Source of the DNA: a virus
Virus record (IMG/VR): IMGVR_UViG_3300032308_001297
Span: 98,365 to 162,364 of that record
Strand: one strand, 5' to 3'
DNA length: 64,000 nucleotides
The position numbers were made by a program, and so were the translations under genes. Within the stretch, counting starts at the first letter, position 1, and each line of letters begins with the position of its first letter. The notes beneath the pieces are model-generated. The model saw only the letters and a list, made by a program, of their open reading frames with translations. It did not search any database and was not told the DNA's origin. Positions 43,200-51,327 of the stretch are shown here, piece by piece.

Positions 43200-43608
43200 C
43201 TATCAACCTTACTACATCTTCTAGATTATATTCGAATGTTTCAATTTTTATATCGTATTTATCTGGGATTTCAAATATATTATTAGTGTCTTCATACCTA
43301 CTTTTTTTAATAGTATCCATCCAAATTATTATATCCGCATTAAAATAATCTCTATATGAATTTCTAGGACAAATAAAATCACAAACAACTATTATATTAA
43401 TTTCGTCGCATTTATCTGCACATTCAGTCATTCTAATTAATTGTCTAGATCTTCCAACCTCGCTGAAATCCCAATCGTTGTATTGTTCTCTCATATGATC
43501 GCCATTATAATAAACAACTGGCAAATTACTATCGTCTAATAAATCAAATAATTTATTACTAAAAACAGTCTTTCCGCTTCCTGGAAGACCAGTTACTAGT
43601 ATTTTCAT
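43174..43608 (-). CDS. Small P-loop kinase, adenylylsulfate-kinase-like
   Basis: 144 aa. Walker A GLPGSGKT at residues 7-14. Then VVYYNGDHMREQYNDWDFSE and VGRSRQLIRM, which resemble the substrate loop of APS kinases (DGD..R....D..FS...R). VVCDFICPRNSYRD looks like their central strand. It overlaps the oxygenase gene by 26 bases. It might phosphorylate a nucleotide or small metabolite; APS itself is not proven. Confidence 0.72.
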   Translation of the reverse strand: MKILVTGLPGSGKTVFSNKLFDLLDDSNLPVVYYNGDHMREQYNDWDFSEVGRSRQLIRMTECADKCDEINIIVVCDFICPRNSYRDYFNADIIIWMDTIKKSRYEDTNNIFEIPDKYDIKIETFEYNLEDVVRLIDVKRRSRN

Positions 43609-45210
43609 TTAATCCTGACCATCGTAAACATTTTCTTTTAGATAATCATACATAGTAGGACAATCTTTAACGATTTCTTTCCACTCAGCTTTTTTCTTAT
43701 CAAGATTATCGGCTGCATTCTTGAACCTTTCTTGCCATTCTTCTAAAGAAAGATCATTATATGCGCAAATAGCATCTATGTCAGTTGGAAAATAATTCAT
43801 ACCAGAAGCAATATATGGTATTCCACTCATTCCACCAAATCCAAAATTCTCCATCTTGGCGTCTGCAGCCCTTGTGAAGGCGCTATCAATAGATCTATCG
43901 ACAATTTTCATTTCTTCGCCGAAATTTCTACTACCAATATCTCTCCAATAAGGAGTATCGTCTCGATGAGACAAAGCGTAATGTAAAGCCACGAAATCCG
44001 CAAAATCTTTGAAGTATTTTCTACATGCAAAATTATAAACGTCTATGTCCCACTGACTAACATATCCTTCGGGATCTCTGTTAAGAGTGCGAACCATTCT
44101 CATGACAAACTCATGAACGCTTAACAAACCATTACTTTCTAACGGCTCAATAAATCCAGCAGACAATCCAATTGCTGCTACGTTTTTAACCCAAATACGT
44201 TCATGAATACCAACACGTGATTTGATGTTCTTGAATTTGATCCCTTGATTATGGAAATCCATCTCATCATCAAAGTGGCCAGTACCACGTAGATACTCTT
44301 TAAATTCTTCTAGTGCATCTTCATCGCTAATATATTTGTCGGAATAAACATATCCAGTCCCTATGCGACTCCACAAAGGAATTGTCCAAACCCATCCATT
44401 ATTGATGGCGTGACAGTTTGTATATGTAATCATTTCTCTACGTTTGTCGACATAAGGAATCTGAGCAGCCCAAGCAGAATTATTAGGAAGAATATGACTT
44501 AAAGAAATAAACGGTTCTTTTAAAGCTCCAGCCATGAGAATGGATCTAAAACCTGTGCAATCGATGAATAGATCTGCTGTAACCCTTTCGCCATTATCTA
44601 ACTGAAGAAAATTAATACCATTTTCGTCATCATAATCAACCATTTTTACTTCTGCTAATATATTCTTCACTCCTCGAGGGATAGAATATTCTGTTCTCAA
44701 CCAATTAGCAAATTTGATTGCATTAAAATGGTAGGCAGTATCTGTTCTGAATTTATAAGAAGGTAGAACACTATCTACTGAAATTTTATTTTCATTCACG
44801 AGTGCCATGATAGGGCACAAACAATCAGCATAATCGCTAGTTGGAGTTTCTGGGTATAAAAACTTTTTAAAATACCAATCATTCAGCTTTGCAACATTGC
44901 CGTCTGTGTTAACTGATCCAAACGGATAATGAAAAGCGCCAGCGCCTTTTTTATAAAAATCTTGAAATCTAATAGAAAGTTTGTAGGTTGCATCTGTAAT
45001 CTTCATGAAATCTTTATCTTTGATCTCAAGAAGTTTTAGCCAAGCATTGATATGCCCTAATGTGCTTTCTCCAACACCAACTGTTGGAATATTCGGTGAT
45101 TCGATTAATGTAATTTTTTTGTTTGGAAATACTTTAATTAACGTAGCAGCAGTCATCCATCCAGCTGATCCACCACCAACAATCACAATTTCATTAATTT
45201 TCTTGCTCAT
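43609..45210 (-). CDS. Flavin-dependent tryptophan halogenase-like protein
   Basis: 533 aa from ATG 45210 (GGGGTG upstream). FAD motif GGGSAGW at 12-18, VGVGES at 44-49, candidate catalytic Lys77 in DATYKLSIRF (position of the PrnA lysine), family motif WxWxIP in NNGWVWTIPLW, and IGLSAGFIEPLESNGLLSVH with the conserved Glu-Ser. Length is in the PrnA/RebH range (about 520-540). All key residues are present, so it is probably active. It needs reduced flavin from the host, since no reductase is seen nearby. Substrate could be tryptophan, an indole product or a peptide. Confidence 0.9.
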   Translation of the reverse strand: MSKKINEIVIVGGGSAGWMTAATLIKVFPNKKITLIESPNIPTVGVGESTLGHINAWLKLLEIKDKDFMKITDATYKLSIRFQDFYKKGAGAFHYPFGSVNTDGNVAKLNDWYFKKFLYPETPTSDYADCLCPIMALVNENKISVDSVLPSYKFRTDTAYHFNAIKFANWLRTEYSIPRGVKNILAEVKMVDYDDENGINFLQLDNGERVTADLFIDCTGFRSILMAGALKEPFISLSHILPNNSAWAAQIPYVDKRREMITYTNCHAINNGWVWTIPLWSRIGTGYVYSDKYISDEDALEEFKEYLRGTGHFDDEMDFHNQGIKFKNIKSRVGIHERIWVKNVAAIGLSAGFIEPLESNGLLSVHEFVMRMVRTLNRDPEGYVSQWDIDVYNFACRKYFKDFADFVALHYALSHRDDTPYWRDIGSRNFGEEMKIVDRSIDSAFTRAADAKMENFGFGGMSGIPYIASGMNYFPTDIDAICAYNDLSLEEWQERFKNAADNLDKKKAEWKEIVKDCPTMYDYLKENVYDGQD

Positions 45211-45241
45211 TTTACACCCCAAAATACATTAAGAACGATTA

Positions 45242-45979
45242 TTATTTACCACTGAAAGGACAACTTCTTTTTTCATTTCTTTTTATTAAACCTTTAACTT
45301 TCCTCCACCCAAAAAAACTATAAGAGGGAGCGTGAACTTTTTTACCGTATTCTCCTTTGGTAAGGAGATGAACTTTATGTTTTAGTTTCTTTTCGCTTAA
45401 AGGTATAATATGAACCATAGGGTTTCCCATATTAATAATAAACTGATCTTGTTTCCTTGGAATCATAATGAAGAAATTACCAGAGGCGGCAAGATTAAAA
45501 TTTACTACTCCTGGTAGAACTTTGATATCATAATCGCCCAAACACCACTCAGCGCCAACAAACAAAAAATTTATATTTTCGTTGCATTCGAATAACCAAG
45601 GAGAACATATTTTCAAATTAAAATATTTTGAAAAAGCATTACCATATTGTTCAGTGTCATGAGAAACTGGATCTGGTGGTCCTGAAAAGAAACATTGAAA
45701 CTTATCATTTTCCGTCTTGATGCCCATGTCACACCAAGATTCCATTACTACACCTTTTTTATAAAACTCTAAAAATCCATAACAAGATCTTATGTTTCTA
45801 TATCTAACTGATGCATTATCAAAATCTAACTCAACAGGGTTTTCAGGAACATAAATGTTATGAAACCAATCTGGGATTGTCTTCGAAGCACTAACTATAG
45901 GCGTGTATTTATAAACATTTGGATCACAAGTAAAGCAATCCAAATTTAATTCTGGTGTTCTATGAAAAAAACTGAACAT
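45242..45979 (-). CDS. Halogenase-linked protein, DUF6065-like
   Basis: 245 aa. Pattern: FFHRTPELNLDCFTCDPNVY, ASKTIPDWFHNIYVPENPVE, RSCYGFLEFYKKGVVMESWC, NFNLAASGNFFIMIPRKQDQ. I recall similar proteins next to phage halogenase genes but the family name is a weak recollection. Seven Cys residues, several near aromatic residues, could bind metal. It overlaps the upstream 265-aa gene by one base and precedes the halogenase by 31 bases, so the three form one operon. Confidence 0.55.
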   Translation of the reverse strand: MFSFFHRTPELNLDCFTCDPNVYKYTPIVSASKTIPDWFHNIYVPENPVELDFDNASVRYRNIRSCYGFLEFYKKGVVMESWCDMGIKTENDKFQCFFSGPPDPVSHDTEQYGNAFSKYFNLKICSPWLFECNENINFLFVGAEWCLGDYDIKVLPGVVNFNLAASGNFFIMIPRKQDQFIINMGNPMVHIIPLSEKKLKHKVHLLTKGEYGKKVHAPSYSFFGWRKVKGLIKRNEKRSCPFSGK

Positions 45980-46776
45980 TAATAAGCACTTAATCTCACT
46001 GTTGATTTTGCATCTTTTCCTAGAGACAAATCAGCTGGTTTATGATTTCTTAACATTTTAAATTTATTAATACCTAATTGCAGGTATGGTTCCATTTCCC
46101 AACGTTGATTCTGTCCATCATACTGATACATATATCTAGGGTCTTTCTGAGAACACTCAAAATCTAAACCTTTGTCGCCTCTGTTAAATTTAGAAAAATA
46201 ACCATAACAGAGTTTGGCTGGACATTTGAATGCGCATCCAGTTGTCAGGAACAGTCTCAATCTATCAAGAACTTCTTTGTCTAAAGAAGCCAAGAGCTCT
46301 AAATTCACATTAAAAGCAGATGGTAAAGGAACAACTGTGTCATATAATTCAAGAGATTTTTGTAAAGTGTAAACATCAGAGATTTCTTTAATTACTGATG
46401 CTTCTAATTTATAGAGCGGAAAGTCTCTACGAATCCATTTTGCTAGATTATTTTTTACGATAATAATAGAATTACCTTCACGATGATATTTTTCCAGAAA
46501 AGGAATTGCTTCTTTATATAGATCTTCGGTAACTAAAGAAGAAGTGAGGGGTATTCTGAAACCAATATTACGATCATACATCCACTGTAGATCGTTTTCT
46601 GTTAATTCTGGAGTTAGGTATGGTCTTCCGCCATATATTCTGCATTTTTCTTCGGCAAATCCAAATATTGAATCCAACTTCTCAAATTCAACATCTGAGA
46701 ATCCCATTTTCAAAAAATCTTCAATTGATTGAGAGGGTAATTTAGCTCTGGCCGAAACTGTTAATGTATAATTCAT
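45979..46776 (-). CDS. Halogenase-operon protein, possible U32-like TIM barrel
   Basis: 265 aa. Alternating strands and helices (IGFRIPLTSSLVTEDLYKEA, NSIIIVKNNLAKWIRRDF, YDTVVPLPSAFNVNLELLAS, RLRLFLTTGCAFKCPAKLCY) suggest a TIM barrel. The C-terminal cluster CAFKCPAKLC could bind an Fe-S centre, loosely like U32/UbiU proteins. This is inference. Preceded by a late promoter box, so the halogenase group may be late. Confidence 0.5.
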   Translation of the reverse strand: MNYTLTVSARAKLPSQSIEDFLKMGFSDVEFEKLDSIFGFAEEKCRIYGGRPYLTPELTENDLQWMYDRNIGFRIPLTSSLVTEDLYKEAIPFLEKYHREGNSIIIVKNNLAKWIRRDFPLYKLEASVIKEISDVYTLQKSLELYDTVVPLPSAFNVNLELLASLDKEVLDRLRLFLTTGCAFKCPAKLCYGYFSKFNRGDKGLDFECSQKDPRYMYQYDGQNQRWEMEPYLQLGINKFKMLRNHKPADLSLGKDAKSTVRLSAY

Positions 46777-46800
46777 TCACTGCCTCCATTTAATATGATA

Positions 46801-46808
46801 TATTTATT
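46801..46808 (-). promoter_or_regulatory. T4-like late promoter box
   Basis: AATAAATA on the minus strand, 25 bp before the 265-aa gene. It would drive the halogenase operon late. Confidence 0.45.
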
Positions 46809-46980
46809 CTTCGAGGCGAGTATATGTAAGATACGAACTCAAAGCACCACAAAGCGCCATCAGGGCGCAAATGAAATTTATTGTATTATTTTCTAAAACA
46901 AACATAAAGAATGCATTCGTCAATACGAAGAACACATTAATCTTAAACATGAAATGATGGAACTTAGGATTGTCTAACAT
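46804..46980 (-). CDS. Small membrane protein, 58 aa
   Basis: ATG at 46980 after AGAGGAAAAA. Two hydrophobic segments: INVFFVLTNAFFMFVL and INFICALMALCGALSSYL, with a charged end (YTRLEE). Looks like a two-helix membrane protein; holin-like activity is possible but unsupported. It overlaps the next gene by seven bases. Confidence 0.5.
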   Translation of the reverse strand: MLDNPKFHHFMFKINVFFVLTNAFFMFVLENNTINFICALMALCGALSSYLTYTRLEE

Positions 46981-47177
46981 TTTTTCCTCTTAATCTTGGC
47001 AAATTTAATATAATCGCCAAGCATAGCATTAGCAACACGTCGTCGATTGCTATCAAGCATATTAGACATATGAATAAGAACAGTTTCTAATATTTCTAGA
47101 CGATCAGTATGTTTAAGAGTATCATTCGCATAACACTCTTGAACTAAATTTCTTATTGTTTCATCAATTGGCGCCAT
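46974..47177 (-). CDS. Small protein, 67 aa, unknown
   Basis: Encodes DETIRNLVQECYANDTLKHT, DRLEILETVLIHMSNMLDSN and a basic C-terminus (YIKFAKIKRKKC). Helical. Part of a leftward operon of small genes. Unknown. Confidence 0.5.
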   Translation of the reverse strand: MAPIDETIRNLVQECYANDTLKHTDRLEILETVLIHMSNMLDSNRRRVANAMLGDYIKFAKIKRKKC

Positions 47178-47184
47178 CTCAACC

Positions 47185-47388
47185 TCAATGACAATCGTCT
47201 AACATTGTTTCTCTTCTGTTTTCGACACGCCAGCCACGTTCCCATTCTTTCCAAGCGTATGAGTCTTTTTCATATGGATTTCTTGATCCACTAATATAGG
47301 CATATTGCCCTTCTTCGTAATAAGAAAACAGATCTTCGATATTTTGTTCTTCTTTCATTTCTAAATCTTTATCTGACATAACGCTCAT
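47185..47388 (-). CDS. Small RMF/CrpP-fold-like protein, about 67 aa
   Basis: Start placed at the ATG at 47388 (or 47379), after GTGGGATTAAA. The end AYISGSRNPYEKDSYAWKEW followed by ERGWR matches the G..NPY.....A..W..GW pattern of ribosome-modulation-factor/CrpP-like proteins common in phages. Acidic N-terminal part. It could touch ribosomes; inference. Confidence 0.55.
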   Translation of the reverse strand: MSVMSDKDLEMKEEQNIEDLFSYYEEGQYAYISGSRNPYEKDSYAWKEWERGWRVENRRETMLDDCH

Positions 47389-47389
47389 T

Positions 47390-47995
47390 TTAATCCCACA
47401 ATCCTCGATAATACTTACCGAACAATCTAAATCCGTTATTGATTTTATTATCATACTCTATAATACCATTTCTGTCAATCCAATAATCCGGATTCTTTTG
47501 TTTCATTTCATATAAAGCGCTGTCATCTTCCTCTCTACCAGAAACAATAATCCATTCTATATCGGATTCGCCATGAACAAACTTATCTTCCCAGGAATCA
47601 TCAAGTTCTTGCTCAAAGGCCCAAATCATTTCATTAAGAACCCATTCCCACTTGTAATGAATCCAGTTATCATCATCTCCACCATGACGCATATGCAAAG
47701 GAAGATCCTCATCATCAACCAATTGTGAACCGTGAATGTTGTCTTTTAGCTGCTTGAGCATAGGAAGGATGATATGTGCGAGAGTTGTATTCATATTCCA
47801 AGTATCATATTCGTCAATACGAACTTTGATATTGCGTTTAGTTTTGCTGTATAACCATTCACAAACAGTATTAACCCAAGTCTTGGAAAGCCATTCACCA
47901 ATATTGTGATGTGTATCTTCACTAACGAATGGAATTAGTTCGGCAATTTGATATGGTCCCCACCATTTTTTATACGGTCCAATGTAAACTTTCAT
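47390..47995 (-). CDS. Conserved phage hypothetical protein, 201 aa
   Basis: ATG at 47995 after GGAG. Encodes KVYIGPYKKWWGPYQIAELI, PFVSEDTHHNIGEWLSKTWV, DEYDTWNMNTTLAHIILPML, WIHYKWEWVLNEMIWAFEQE. Proteins with this WGPYQIA...TW.M..TLA.II.P.L pattern are widespread in large phages, role unknown. The many Trp and Asp residues are typical. Confidence 0.65.
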   Translation of the reverse strand: MKVYIGPYKKWWGPYQIAELIPFVSEDTHHNIGEWLSKTWVNTVCEWLYSKTKRNIKVRIDEYDTWNMNTTLAHIILPMLKQLKDNIHGSQLVDDEDLPLHMRHGGDDDNWIHYKWEWVLNEMIWAFEQELDDSWEDKFVHGESDIEWIIVSGREEDDSALYEMKQKNPDYWIDRNGIIEYDNKINNGFRLFGKYYRGLWD

Positions 47996-48597
47996 AGGTA
48001 TTTTCTCCAATCATATTCAACATCACCATAATATGGGTCGTCTTTTTTACCAAAATCCATTATGAGATGGATTCGATTTTCTTCTGAATCATTCCTACCG
48101 GAATGAGGGATGTTATTATTAAATTCTATAACCTCGCCGACTTTCATATGAAGAGATTTATCAACAGTTGGAAATTTAAAAATAACGTTTTCGTTGGTTT
48201 TAATAGGAACATGTATTCGAATTGTTGATTCGTAATGATACATAAAATCTGTATGTTCTAATATAACGCTATGGGGTCTCATAATGGTTATCGATATTCT
48301 TTTACATTGTTTATTTTTATAATGTTGATCAAATATTTCTGTAATCTCTTCCAATTCGTTTTTAAAGAGATTAAGAAGTTCTTTGTTAATAATAAGATTT
48401 TGTAATATTATATTTTGTTTTTCTGGTAGAGCGAAAAGATAAACCATATTATAATATTGGATCTTGTCCATTATATTATATGGAGGACCAGGATCAAAAA
48501 ATAATTTGTTCCAATCATTTGGGGTTATAATTTCAGTTTTTTCAATTAGAGAAGTAGCATCAATATTCCCTAATAATTTAAAAGCATTTTTTCCCAC
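47992..48597 (-). CDS. Aspartyl/asparaginyl hydroxylase-like 2OG oxygenase
   Basis: 201 aa. HxD in VILEHTDFMYHYESTIRIHV; the KVGEVIEFNNNIPHSGRNDS block supplies the distal His, and EENRIHLIMDF the Arg. This is the pattern of the Asp/Asn beta-hydroxylase (cupin) branch. N-terminal part is helical. It overlaps the neighbour by four bases. Substrate unknown. Confidence 0.75.
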   Translation of the reverse strand: MGKNAFKLLGNIDATSLIEKTEIITPNDWNKLFFDPGPPYNIMDKIQYYNMVYLFALPEKQNIILQNLIINKELLNLFKNELEEITEIFDQHYKNKQCKRISITIMRPHSVILEHTDFMYHYESTIRIHVPIKTNENVIFKFPTVDKSLHMKVGEVIEFNNNIPHSGRNDSEENRIHLIMDFGKKDDPYYGDVEYDWRKYL

Positions 48598-48603
48598 AAA
48601 ATA

Positions 48604-49170
48604 TTACTTTCCTAGATTAACCATATCCAATAATTTTCTGATAGTTTCCTCGTTAATATGTTCATTATTCTCAGTAGTGAGTTCTAATCCTATTTGTTTG
48701 GCAAATTCTAAAACTTCATCTAATTGTAAATTTGGTTTGTTTTCCTGCCACGCTTTGAAGTCAACATTCCAGTAATATTCTTTACCATCGTCTGGTTTTG
48801 GAACTGGTGGAACGAGACTCATAGTTCCTTCGTCAAAAACCCAATCGCTCATTTTTGGATTTATTTTTTTATATTTTTCAATTATTTCATTTTTTTCTTG
48901 ATCGCTAATTCTAGTAATATGATGAACTTCATGCCAAGTTTCTTGGCCATATTGTTCTGAAAGTTCTGGACTATGTTCATAATCTAGATAATAATATTTT
49001 TCGTATGGATGCAATTCCGGAATTGGCGTTTTGACAAACTTAACAAATCCTGCAGGAGGATTAGTAGGATCAAAATCTATGATCATATCAATAAGATTTT
49101 GTTCTAGGATTGGATGAGTTTGTGGTCTGCCATCTTCGCCGATTTTAATGAATAATGATTGTTCTGTCAT
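48604..49170 (-). CDS. Tail-adhesin operon protein, possible assembly factor
   Basis: 188 aa. Encodes TEQSLFIKIGEDGRPQTHPI, LEQNLIDMIIDFDPTNPPAG, then a segment on the WNVDFKAWQENKP type, which resembles tail fibre assembly proteins (V.DG...W). It lies 13 bases after the glycine-rich adhesin gene, where a fibre chaperone would be expected. Inference from pattern and position. Confidence 0.5.
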   Translation of the reverse strand: MTEQSLFIKIGEDGRPQTHPILEQNLIDMIIDFDPTNPPAGFVKFVKTPIPELHPYEKYYYLDYEHSPELSEQYGQETWHEVHHITRISDQEKNEIIEKYKKINPKMSDWVFDEGTMSLVPPVPKPDDGKEYYWNVDFKAWQENKPNLQLDEVLEFAKQIGLELTTENNEHINEETIRKLLDMVNLGK

Positions 49171-49183
49171 TTATTAATTCCTT

Positions 49184-49867
49184 TTATGATGTTGACACAT
49201 ATACTGCGCCACTACCACCTGTTCCTCCATTATGGTAACCACCAGCACCACCACCACCAACAAGTATGCTGCATGTAGAGGCATAACTTGGTCCACTAAC
49301 AGCTTTCGTGAATGCGTTAGTTACTCTACCTCCACCACCGCCAGCACTACCTCCACCTCCAGAACAACCCCATGGAGTTCCGGCAGAACCACCTCCGCCT
49401 CCTCCTCCATTAATAACAGTTCCACCATAACCGCTACCAACACCACCGCCTGTTCCAGCATAAGCAGTTACGTCTATTCCACCGCCACGAATATAACTTT
49501 CTCCGCCAGCAGCGCCAGGAGCACCTCCACTTTGACCTCCACAACATGGGAAAAAGAAACCCATACCGCCCCAACAAACATTTGTATTGGATCCATTACC
49601 GCCATTACCTCCGCCACCACCACCTCTGACGTCAACATTAAAATATTGATAGGCAGGAACAACGAGGCTATATGCACCAGGACTAGTATAAGAATAACTG
49701 GCAGCAACTGGTTTCGAATAGGCACTGGTGATAGATATTTCACCAGAAGAAACACCTAGTAAATATCTAATATCTGAATTATTGAGTTCAGTATATGCAT
49801 TAGAATTATTGAATACAATTCCTGCTATGTCAGAAAACGCTATTTGGCCAGAGGATTGTAACGCCAT
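49184..49867 (-). CDS. Glycine-rich tail adhesin (gp38-like polyglycine type)
   Basis: 227 aa. Residues 1-55 (QSSGQIAFSDIAGIVFNNSN..GEISITSAYSKP) are a common attachment segment in phage fibres. Residues about 75-225 carry long Gly runs (GGGGGG blocks near 82-88, 153-160 and 168-180) separated by short variable aromatic or Cys segments (CWGGMGFFFPCCGG, PWGCSGGGG), a layout like the polyglycine type II sandwich of T4-like gp38 adhesins. Six cysteines are unusual for a fibre. Probably the receptor-binding tip. Variable loops between Gly runs would set host range. Confidence 0.68.
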   Translation of the reverse strand: MALQSSGQIAFSDIAGIVFNNSNAYTELNNSDIRYLLGVSSGEISITSAYSKPVAASYSYTSPGAYSLVVPAYQYFNVDVRGGGGGGNGGNGSNTNVCWGGMGFFFPCCGGQSGGAPGAAGGESYIRGGGIDVTAYAGTGGGVGSGYGGTVINGGGGGGGSAGTPWGCSGGGGSAGGGGGRVTNAFTKAVSGPSYASTCSILVGGGGAGGYHNGGTGGSGAVYVSTS

Positions 49868-50071
49868 TTAATTATCCTTATCGATGTTTTCTGCACCCCA
49901 TTTATTTAAAGGACATGTCGAATCCATGAGAAGAGTTTTCAATAGCATAACACAACCACACTCTTTACATTGAGTAGTAGCTTTATTATATTTCTCACAT
50001 TCAAAGCAAACCAACATACGTTTTTTAGCTATCGTTTTACGTTGCTGGAAGTTATCAGTAATATTAGACAT
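49868..50071 (-). CDS. Zinc-ribbon protein, DUF6171-like (67 aa)
   Basis: Encodes RMLVCFECEKYNKATTQCKE, CGCVMLLKTLLMDSTCPLNK, W. Cysteine pairs CxxC and CxxCxC plus CPL fit a small zinc ribbon found in many phages, often annotated DUF6171. Located between the adhesin and a late promoter box at 50112. It could be a virion or regulatory protein. Confidence 0.65.
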   Translation of the reverse strand: MSNITDNFQQRKTIAKKRMLVCFECEKYNKATTQCKECGCVMLLKTLLMDSTCPLNKWGAENIDKDN

Positions 50072-50110
50072 TTTACTATCTTTAGAGTCGGTAGAGACGG
50101 TGCATATCCA

Positions 50111-50386
50111 CTATTTATAAATCTCCTCGAGCACACGCTCCAGGAACCTCAGTGGTTCACTATCATATGCACCATAGATCGCATAAGACTTCAGTTTGAT
50201 ATGCATAAGATCTTCTGTTTGACGACGAGTATGGTCAGTATTGACAAGTTCAGTAAGATATAAATTGAGTTGATCAGCAATACCTTCAATTTCCTCGCGA
50301 GGGAAGGAATGAGTGAAGAGTTCCCACTGATCAGCTGAGAAGTCACAGGTAACTGTGCGAGCAGTTTTGATTGTGAGATTATTCAT
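50111..50386 (-). CDS. Small early protein, 91 aa
   Basis: Encodes NNLTIKTARTVTCDFSADQW, ELFTHSFPREEIEGIADQLN, DLMHIKLKSYAIYGAYDSEP. AAGGG upstream of ATG. Overlaps the upstream gene by four bases (ATGA). Unknown function. Confidence 0.55.
   Translation of the reverse strand: MNNLTIKTARTVTCDFSADQWELFTHSFPREEIEGIADQLNLYLTELVNTDHTRRQTEDLMHIKLKSYAIYGAYDSEPLRFLERVLEEIYK
50112..50119 (-). promoter_or_regulatory. Late promoter box TATAAATA
   Basis: Exact late consensus on the minus strand, 41 bp before the zinc-ribbon and adhesin genes. It overlaps the stop codon of the early gene upstream. Confidence 0.6.
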
Positions 50387-50589
50387 AGTAGATACCCTTT
50401 ATTTTCGAACTCAAGACCACGAGATTTAAATTCTCTCATGCATTCTCGAAACTCTGCCTGACATGCCTCACGTTCAGCTGTCTCTTGAGACCAATTGCCT
50501 TCGGCAGCATTATAATAAGAGACTGAACGAGCAAGTCGATGCACTTCTTCTATAAGAGCTTCGTCAGTAAGTGTAGTGTAGTTTTTCAT
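50383..50589 (-). CDS. Small early protein, 68 aa
   Basis: ATG at 50589 after GGAGCC; overlaps the previous stop (ATGA). Encodes KNYTTLTDEALIEEVHRLAR, SVSYYNAAEGNWSQETAERE, ACQAEFRECMREFKSRGLEF. Helical. Unknown function. Confidence 0.5.
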   Translation of the reverse strand: MKNYTTLTDEALIEEVHRLARSVSYYNAAEGNWSQETAEREACQAEFRECMREFKSRGLEFENKGYLL

Positions 50590-50816
50590 ACCATAGGCTC
50601 CGGCGATTTCCAAGTTTCACAAATACCATACTTGTCAAAATATTTCATAGGATTATTCTCAATACCACTGAGAATAGTCTTAGCCATAGTCTCATCATAT
50701 GTAGCAGCTACAATATATCCTGTAGTCCTATTATAGACTAACCATGTAAACTCACCAGCAAGAGCTCTTGTAGTATATGGTTCGGTGTTCTTACATTTAA
50801 TTGGTGTTGGTTTCAT
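50586..50816 (-). CDS. Small early protein, 76 aa
   Basis: ATG at 50816, chosen because the promoter at 50848-50876 would exclude any earlier start. Encodes KPTPIKCKNTEPYTTRALAG, EFTWLVYNRTTGYIVAATYD, MKYFDKYGICETW. Looks like a small beta domain. Unknown. Confidence 0.5.
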   Translation of the reverse strand: MKPTPIKCKNTEPYTTRALAGEFTWLVYNRTTGYIVAATYDETMAKTILSGIENNPMKYFDKYGICETWKSPEPMV

Positions 50817-50847
50817 ATCAATGATCCGTATTAAACCCTTCGTATCC

Positions 50848-50876
50848 ATCATACCACCAAAATTTCGCACAGTCAA
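50848..50876 (-). promoter_or_regulatory. Early sigma70-like promoter
   Basis: Minus strand TTGACT (50876-50871), 17-base spacer ending GG, TATGAT (50853-50848), 32 bp before the 76-aa gene. Confidence 0.65.
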
Positions 50877-50953
50877 GTAATAACTTCTCCGTGCAAAGAC
50901 CGTTCCTCTGACCAATCATCATGGCCTTATAAAGAGTATACATTGAACAATGA

Positions 50954-51190
50954 TTAGTCATTATCACCTTCTATATGTGGATGGCCAGGAACCGAATCAC
51001 TATCATCGTCTTCTGGCTCTAATTCCTCTATTAACTTTTTACAACGTCTCTTCCAATCATCACGCTGCCACTGAGCCTTCTCATACGAGAGCTCGTGATA
51101 ATCGTTAGCTATAAAGTATACTAAATTTTTGTACTTTTGTAAACGATTAAGTTCAACTTTAAGATCTTCAATTGAGCTTACGCTTTCCAT
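50954..51190 (-). CDS. Small helical early protein, 78 aa
   Basis: ATG at 51190 after AAGGAG at six bases. Encodes ESVSSIEDLKVELNRLQKYK, NLVYFIANDYHELSYEKAQW, QRDDWKRRCKKLIEELEPED and an acidic end. Coiled coil likely. Overlaps the preceding small gene. Unknown. Confidence 0.5.
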   Translation of the reverse strand: MESVSSIEDLKVELNRLQKYKNLVYFIANDYHELSYEKAQWQRDDWKRRCKKLIEELEPEDDDSDSVPGHPHIEGDND

Positions 51191-51327
51191 CCCCATCTCC
51201 TTATCCATATTGGCCCGAAGTGATATGAAATGTATGGGTCTCCAGAGTTGAACCTTGGTGTTCTACCGATCTCCCAGAATTTAGGGTTCCACAACCAATA
51301 GATCTCTGTCTTGCGATTTAGTAACAT
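51178..51327 (-). CDS. Small Trp/Arg-rich protein, 49 aa
   Basis: ATG at 51327 after AGGAGG; overlaps the upstream stop as TAATG. Encodes LLNRKTEIYWLWNPKFWEIG, RTPRFNSGDPYISYHFGPIW and IRRWGWKA. Six Trp in 49 residues. It may be a small structural or inhibitor protein. Unknown family. Confidence 0.5.
   Translation of the reverse strand: MLLNRKTEIYWLWNPKFWEIGRTPRFNSGDPYISYHFGPIWIRRWGWKA

Noticed and set aside
46804-46980. Holin assignment for the 58-aa two-helix protein.
   Set aside because: Only hydrophobicity supports it; the 63210 gene has the better motif and context for lysis.
49232-49759. A 175-residue rightward Thr/Ser-rich frame.
   Set aside because: Antisense of the glycine-rich adhesin; composition is the complement of GGN codons.
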